The notes beneath the pieces are model-generated. The model saw only the letters and a program-made list of their open reading frames with translations. It was not told the DNA's origin and made no database searches. Source: JAWWPY01 sp963822825 (GTDB lineage: Bacteria; Actinomycetota; Actinomycetes; Streptosporangiales; Streptosporangiaceae). Taken from it: DNA of 64,000 nt. The stretch lies in NCBI GenBank assembly GCA_963822825.1, contig CAWGIW010000002.1:62001-126000 (forward strand), in the 5' to 3' direction. Positions within the stretch are counted from its first letter, which is position 1. Each line of letters begins with the position of its first letter. Both the position numbers and the translations under genes were made by a program. Shown one piece after another: positions 60,775 through 64,000 of the stretch.

Positions 60775-61095
60775 GTGGAGCGCCCGAACGAGGTGGCAGC
60801 CGCTCTTCGCCAGATCGCGCGGGGTTTCGGGGCACTGGCCGACGCCGTCGCCGGAGCGGCCGCCGGACCGCCGGAACAGGTCCGGGTGGCGAGCTTGCTG
60901 CGGGAGTGGGGCGGCCAGGGGCTGAGCCGGGGCGAGGCGAGCGCGCTGTTCCGCAAGCACGGCTTCGCACCGCAGACTGCGGGCGGCTGGGCGCGAAGCA
61001 ACTGGATCGAGACGAGGCCCGACGGCCGCCGCTACATCACCGAGAGCTCGCGCCAGTGGCTCGCCGGGCAGGAAGACGCCGATGGCGATGGATGA
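60775..61095 (+). CDS. Small winged-helix-like protein, unknown
   Basis: Protein of 106 residues from GTG 60775. N-terminal helix VERPNEVAAALRQIARGFGALADAV, then a compact C-terminal part (RGEASALFRKHGFAPQTAGGWARSNWIETRPDGRRYIT) resembling a winged helix. The start is likely leaderless. The thioesterase gene starts 14 nt before this stop. Function unknown. Confidence 0.6.
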   Translation: MERPNEVAAALRQIARGFGALADAVAGAAAGPPEQVRVASLLREWGGQGLSRGEASALFRKHGFAPQTAGGWARSNWIETRPDGRRYITESSRQWLAGQEDADGDG

Positions 61096-61510
61096 TCGTT
61101 TTTTTGTGCGCGTCGCAGCCCGCGGGTACGAAGCCGACGCGAACGGGCATGTTGCCGGCAGCGTGCTGTTGCAGTATGGCCAGCATGCCCGCTGGGAATG
61201 CCTCAGGGCGGCAGGCGTCAACCAGGGCGAGCTGATCAGCAAGGGGATCGGGCCGGTGAGCCTGGAAGAGCGGATCCGCTTTCACCGCGAGATCCGGCCA
61301 GGCGAGGAAGTCAACGTGTCCTGCGTTTTCGTCTGGGGCGCGGGCAAGTCGTTCCGCGTCGAGCAGGAAATTCGCATGACCGACGGCACCCTCACCGCGG
61401 AGATCACCAATACCGGCGGCCTGCTCGACCTCAGGAACCGGCGGCTGATACCCGATCCCGGGCAGATCTGGCGATCAGCCGCCAAGACACCCGGACTGCT
61501 CGGCCTTTGA
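61082..61510 (+). CDS. Acyl-CoA thioesterase (4HBT, hot-dog fold)
   Basis: Protein of 142 residues with the 4-hydroxybenzoyl-CoA thioesterase pattern: RGYEADANGHVAGSVLLQYGQHARWE with the catalytic Asp near residue 17-18, then IRPGEEVNVSCVFVWGAGKSFRVEQEI. It hydrolyses an acyl-CoA or related thioester. ATG 61082 with AGGAAG upstream, overlapping the preceding gene, so translationally coupled. Intact. Confidence 0.82.
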   Translation: MAMDDRFFVRVAARGYEADANGHVAGSVLLQYGQHARWECLRAAGVNQGELISKGIGPVSLEERIRFHREIRPGEEVNVSCVFVWGAGKSFRVEQEIRMTDGTLTAEITNTGGLLDLRNRRLIPDPGQIWRSAAKTPGLLGL

Positions 61511-61956
61511 ACTGCTAGACGACTGAACTGCTAGACGACGTTGCCGGGGCCCCGGTCTTCCCGCGGATCGTTGTCCCTCGGAGCTTCACCGTGGTCCAGT
61601 CTGCGCTGCCCTTGCTGATCGTGAGCTGGTTGCGCCGTCGGCGCGGGATGGCCGCCACCGGTGACCTGCTGGAATTGTTCGGCCTGGTGACGGACGGGCA
61701 GCCCTGCGAAACCTGGCCATCAGCGCCCTGCGCCTGGCAGGCCGCCCCGACATCACCGAAGCCACCCGATGGGCCAGTCGGTCCATGAACCGGCCATTCG
61801 CCATTCTCGGCCTCACCTAATAATCTTGAAACAACCGTGGGCACCGGCCTGGCCCGGCCCCATGTGAATTGACATCTTCAACGGAATTGCCTGGCACCTC
61901 GCGCAGAACGTTGACTTCGCCGTTGCCGCCGGCCGACCTCGCCCCGGCGCCTAAAC
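61511..61956. other. Region without a confident gene
   Basis: About 445 bp between the thioesterase and the SDR gene. Short open frames occur on both strands but none has an SD or a recognisable family. A repeated ACTGCTAGACGAC occurs at 61510-61536. I see nothing else. Confidence 0.5.
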
Positions 61957-62830
61957 TCATCGCCCCAGGCCGGCGAGGGGGTCTTTCTGCGCCGCGATGG
62001 CGTTATCGTGGTCGGTCAACTCGCTGAGGGCCCGCCACTTCGTGTCGGACTCGATGCGGGCCTGGTCCGCAGCGGCGGCGTAGCGCACGGCGTCGCTGCC
62101 CAGCAGCAGCCGCAGCGACGGGGCATCGAGCTCGGTGAGCCGCAAGATGACCTGAGCCGCCTTGGCGGGGTCTCCGGCCTGCTGGCCCGCGTGTTCCCCG
62201 ATCATCCGGACCCCGCGCGCCGACCGTTGGCTGATAGGGCTCGCTGACGGGCGGGATGGTCATCGACGAGCCGGCCCAGTCGGTGCGGAACCCACCCGGC
62301 TCGATGATGGTGACCTTGATCCCGAACGGGGCGACTTCCTGGGCGAGGACCCCGGAGAACCCCTCGACGGCCCATTTCGCGCTCTGGTAGGCGGCCAGTC
62401 CGACGCTGGTGACGCGCCCGCCGACCGAGGAGATCTGGATGATGTGCCCGGAGCCCTGCTCGCGCAGGACGGGCACGGCGGCTTTGGTGACGTGAACGAC
62501 GCCGTAGAAGTTGGTGTCGATCTGGGCCCGGAAGTCATCGAGGGTCACGTCCTCGATGGACGCCACGTCCGCGTAGCCGGCGTTGTTGACCACGACATCC
62601 AGGCGGCCGAAGCGCTCGACCGCCGCGCGCACGGCCCTGCGCGCGGCGGCTGGATCGGTCACGTCCAGCGCGACCGGAAGCACCTGCCCGGGGCAGCGAG
62701 CCGCCAGGTCGGCCAGCTGCTCGGGGCGGCGGGCGGTGGCCACGATCTGGTGCCCGGCCGATGCCACCGCCTCGGCCAGGCTCCGGCCGAGCCCCCGGGA
62801 GCTGCCTGTGACGAGCCACACCTTCGCCAT
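61957..62830 (-). CDS. Short-chain dehydrogenase/reductase, one frameshift
   Basis: NAD(P)-dependent SDR of about 290 residues. Cofactor motif TGSSRGLGRSLAEAV, NNAG (VVNNAGYADVASIEDV), catalytic Ser in IIQISSVGG and YQSAKWAVEGFS (YxxxK). The frame changes near 62235; the C-terminus continues as GDPAKAAQVILRLTELDAPSLRLLLGSDA and ends DPLAGLGR. ATG 62830 follows GGAAGGTG. Divergent from a TetR gene with shared operators, so probably TetR-repressed. Confidence 0.88.
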
Positions 62831-62896
62831 GATGACGAACACCTTCCATTCGACTGACTGGTTAGTTGAAGCTAAACCCGGGCGCTGCCAGCCTGC

Positions 62897-63006
62897 CAAC
62901 TATTCAGTTAGTTAGCTGGCTCGGGCTGGCTCGGGGTGGCTCGGGGCGGCTCGGGCTGGCTCGGGGTGGCTAGCTAGCCAGCCATGTCAACTATTCAGTT
63001 AGTTAG
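62897..63006. promoter_or_regulatory. TetR operator repeats and GGCTCGGG array
   Basis: CAACTATTCAGTTAGTTAG occurs at 62897-62915 and again at 62988-63006, with a related copy inverted near 62852-62870 (TTCAACTAACCAGTCAG on the minus strand). Between the exact copies lie about six GGCTCGGG-type tandem repeats (62916-62970). This AT-rich, repeated palindromic sequence is the likely binding region of the divergent TetR. Confidence 0.7.
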
Positions 63007-63019
63007 GTAAACTGCGGGC

Positions 63020-63592
63020 ATGGCGGGGGACGCGCAGGCGACACGGCGCAGGCTGCTGGACGCGGCCGCGCAGGAGTTCGCCGCGCGCGGGATCGCCGGC
63101 GCCCGGGTGGACCGCATCGCCGAGGTCGCCAGGTCCAACAAGGCGCAGATCTATCATTACTTCGGAAGCAAGGACCAGCTGTTCGACGCCGTGTTCAACA
63201 GCCTCGTCGCCGACACGCTCCACGAGGTGCCGATCGACGTGACGGATCTGGCTGAGTACGCCGGCCGGCTATTCGACCGCTACGAGCAGCACCCGCAGGT
63301 CCCCCGGCTGGCCACCTGGTACCGCCTCGAACGGGCCGGGACGCACGCACCGCTGGAGGCGATAGTGAAGAGCAACCGCGACAAGGTGGACGCGATCGCC
63401 CGCGCCCAGCGGTCAGGGGACCTTCCGTCCCAGGTCGCGGCGGCCGACCTGCTCGCCCTGGTGCTGGCGCTGGCGGCCATGTGGACCTCGATCACGCCCG
63501 AGTTCACCGAACTGGTCGCTACGCATACCGCCGCCGACCGGCGCCGTGTGATCACCGACGCGGTCGCCGCGGTGCTGGCCAACCGCGGATGA
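63020..63592 (+). CDS. TetR-family transcription regulator
   Basis: Protein of 190 residues with the N-terminal TetR HTH: TRRRLLDAAAQEFAARGIAGARVDRIAEVARSNKAQIYHYFGSKDQLFDAVF. The C-terminal ligand domain is helical (TTDLAEYAGRLFDRYEQ region, LLALVLALAAMWTSI). It reads away from the SDR gene with the operator array between, so it probably represses the SDR and itself. The next gene starts inside its stop (ATGA). Intact. Confidence 0.92.
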   Translation: MAGDAQATRRRLLDAAAQEFAARGIAGARVDRIAEVARSNKAQIYHYFGSKDQLFDAVFNSLVADTLHEVPIDVTDLAEYAGRLFDRYEQHPQVPRLATWYRLERAGTHAPLEAIVKSNRDKVDAIARAQRSGDLPSQVAAADLLALVLALAAMWTSITPEFTELVATHTAADRRRVITDAVAAVLANRG

Positions 63593-64000
63593 CCAGCACC
63601 CAGGACGGCATCGACCGATTCCGCCGGCCAGAGTACCGGCGGCTGCTCGCGGCAGCCCGGCGCTCGCTGGAACACACCGGCGGTGACCTGGGCCGCAGCG
63701 TGGCCGTCGCCAGTCCCAACGAGGCCGAACGCAAAGCGATCATCAGCGTGACCGGGCACTACCGGCCCCCGGTGGCGGGCCGGGTCCCCGTTCGCCTCAC
63801 CGACCTTGACGAGGCCGCCCGGGAGGCCACCGGCCTCACCCTGCGCGACCTGCTGGCGCGGCTCGCCGCGCCGCCGGCGAATCAGCACGCCGGCCCGACG
63901 GAGGATATGGCAGTGGCGGCCGTGATTCGTTGGGCCGAATGTAGTTCATTGATGTCCTCGGCCGCGTGGTATGCCTCGTGGCTCGACAGCGTGCGGGGGG
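63589..64000 (+). CDS. TIGR02679-like protein (JetD/Wadjet-related), 5' part
   Basis: Open to the window end, 137 residues visible. It starts with ATG overlapping the TetR stop. The N-terminus, RFRRPEYRRLLAAARRSLEH, then RSVAVASPNEAERKAIISVTG, RVPVRLTDLDEAAREATGLTLRDLLARL, resembles the N-terminal domain of TIGR02679 proteins, whose C-terminal DUF2399 part is the nuclease-like JetD subunit of Wadjet anti-plasmid systems. The remaining domains are outside, so the link is tentative. The other Wadjet genes (TIGR02677/02678/02680 types) are not upstream here. Confidence 0.5.
   Translation, partial: MTSTQDGIDRFRRPEYRRLLAAARRSLEHTGGDLGRSVAVASPNEAERKAIISVTGHYRPPVAGRVPVRLTDLDEAAREATGLTLRDLLARLAAPPANQHAGPTEDMAVAAVIRWAECSSLMSSAAWYASWLDSVRG

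Noticed and set aside
61515..61844. Minus-strand open frame between thioesterase and SDR
   Set aside because: No start signal, no recognisable fold, and the plus strand also has an open frame there; not enough support for either.

Overview
The window is very G+C-rich, uses GTG starts freely and carries families typical of actinobacteria: DUF222/HNH proteins, a MucR-type zinc finger, MalT-like LuxR regulators, a type VII-style RHS toxin, and DUF6458, DUF2252 and DUF6325 proteins. It is chromosomal DNA of a soil-type Actinomycetota; a Streptosporangiales-like lineage is a guess. Many genes are broken by single-base frameshifts while the protein stays conserved on both sides. This is densest in the first 10.5 kb and looks more like uncorrected sequencing error than gene decay.

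Layout. 0-3 kb: arylsulfatase and its radical-SAM maturase. 3-5.4 kb: lipoprotein, small membrane protein and cation/proton antiporter. 6-42 kb: an energy, stress and ion-homeostasis island. It holds DUF6325, DUF2252, a GAP-type membrane protein, a ClC channel, a K+ channel, DUF1269, DUF6458 and DUF308/HdeD proteins. In its middle sit two convergent MalT-like LuxR regulators. Then come NDH-2, a G6PDH-like protein and cytochrome bd oxidase (cydAB), a GMC oxidoreductase with a GH15 enzyme, glgX with a GH63/MGH1-like glucosidase, a second antiporter with DUF389, and cydDC with an MIP channel and a SHOCT protein. It ends with a cupin-ABC ATPase and its permease.

Main discovery. Eleven promoter regions in the island carry one palindrome, CACCC-N5-GGGTG, with constant 5-nt spacing. 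At nearly all of them a weak -10-like hexamer starts about 31 nt from the palindrome centre, which puts the site near -42, the usual position for a class II activator. Almost every transcription unit from 6 to 41 kb has a copy. I saw none upstream of genes after 41 kb. This looks like one undescribed regulon joining alternative respiration (bd oxidase, CydDC, NDH-2), glycogen/trehalose breakdown, redox supply and ion transport, possibly for low oxygen or dormancy. A half-site cluster lies beside one MalT-like regulator, making it a candidate regulator.

42-53 kb: a GH42-like hydrolase, a WXG100-like protein, a large RHS polymorphic toxin with a low-G+C C-terminal toxin and overlapping immunity gene, an orphan RHS remnant, and a DUF222/HNH gene. 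53-64 kb: aldehyde dehydrogenase, PadR regulator, MucR-like protein, molybdate-binding Mop protein, two surface/secreted proteins, a NarL-type regulator, a thioesterase, an SDR with divergent TetR, and the start of a TIGR02679-like gene (JetD-related) running off the window. I saw no tRNA, rRNA, CRISPR array or intact insertion sequence.
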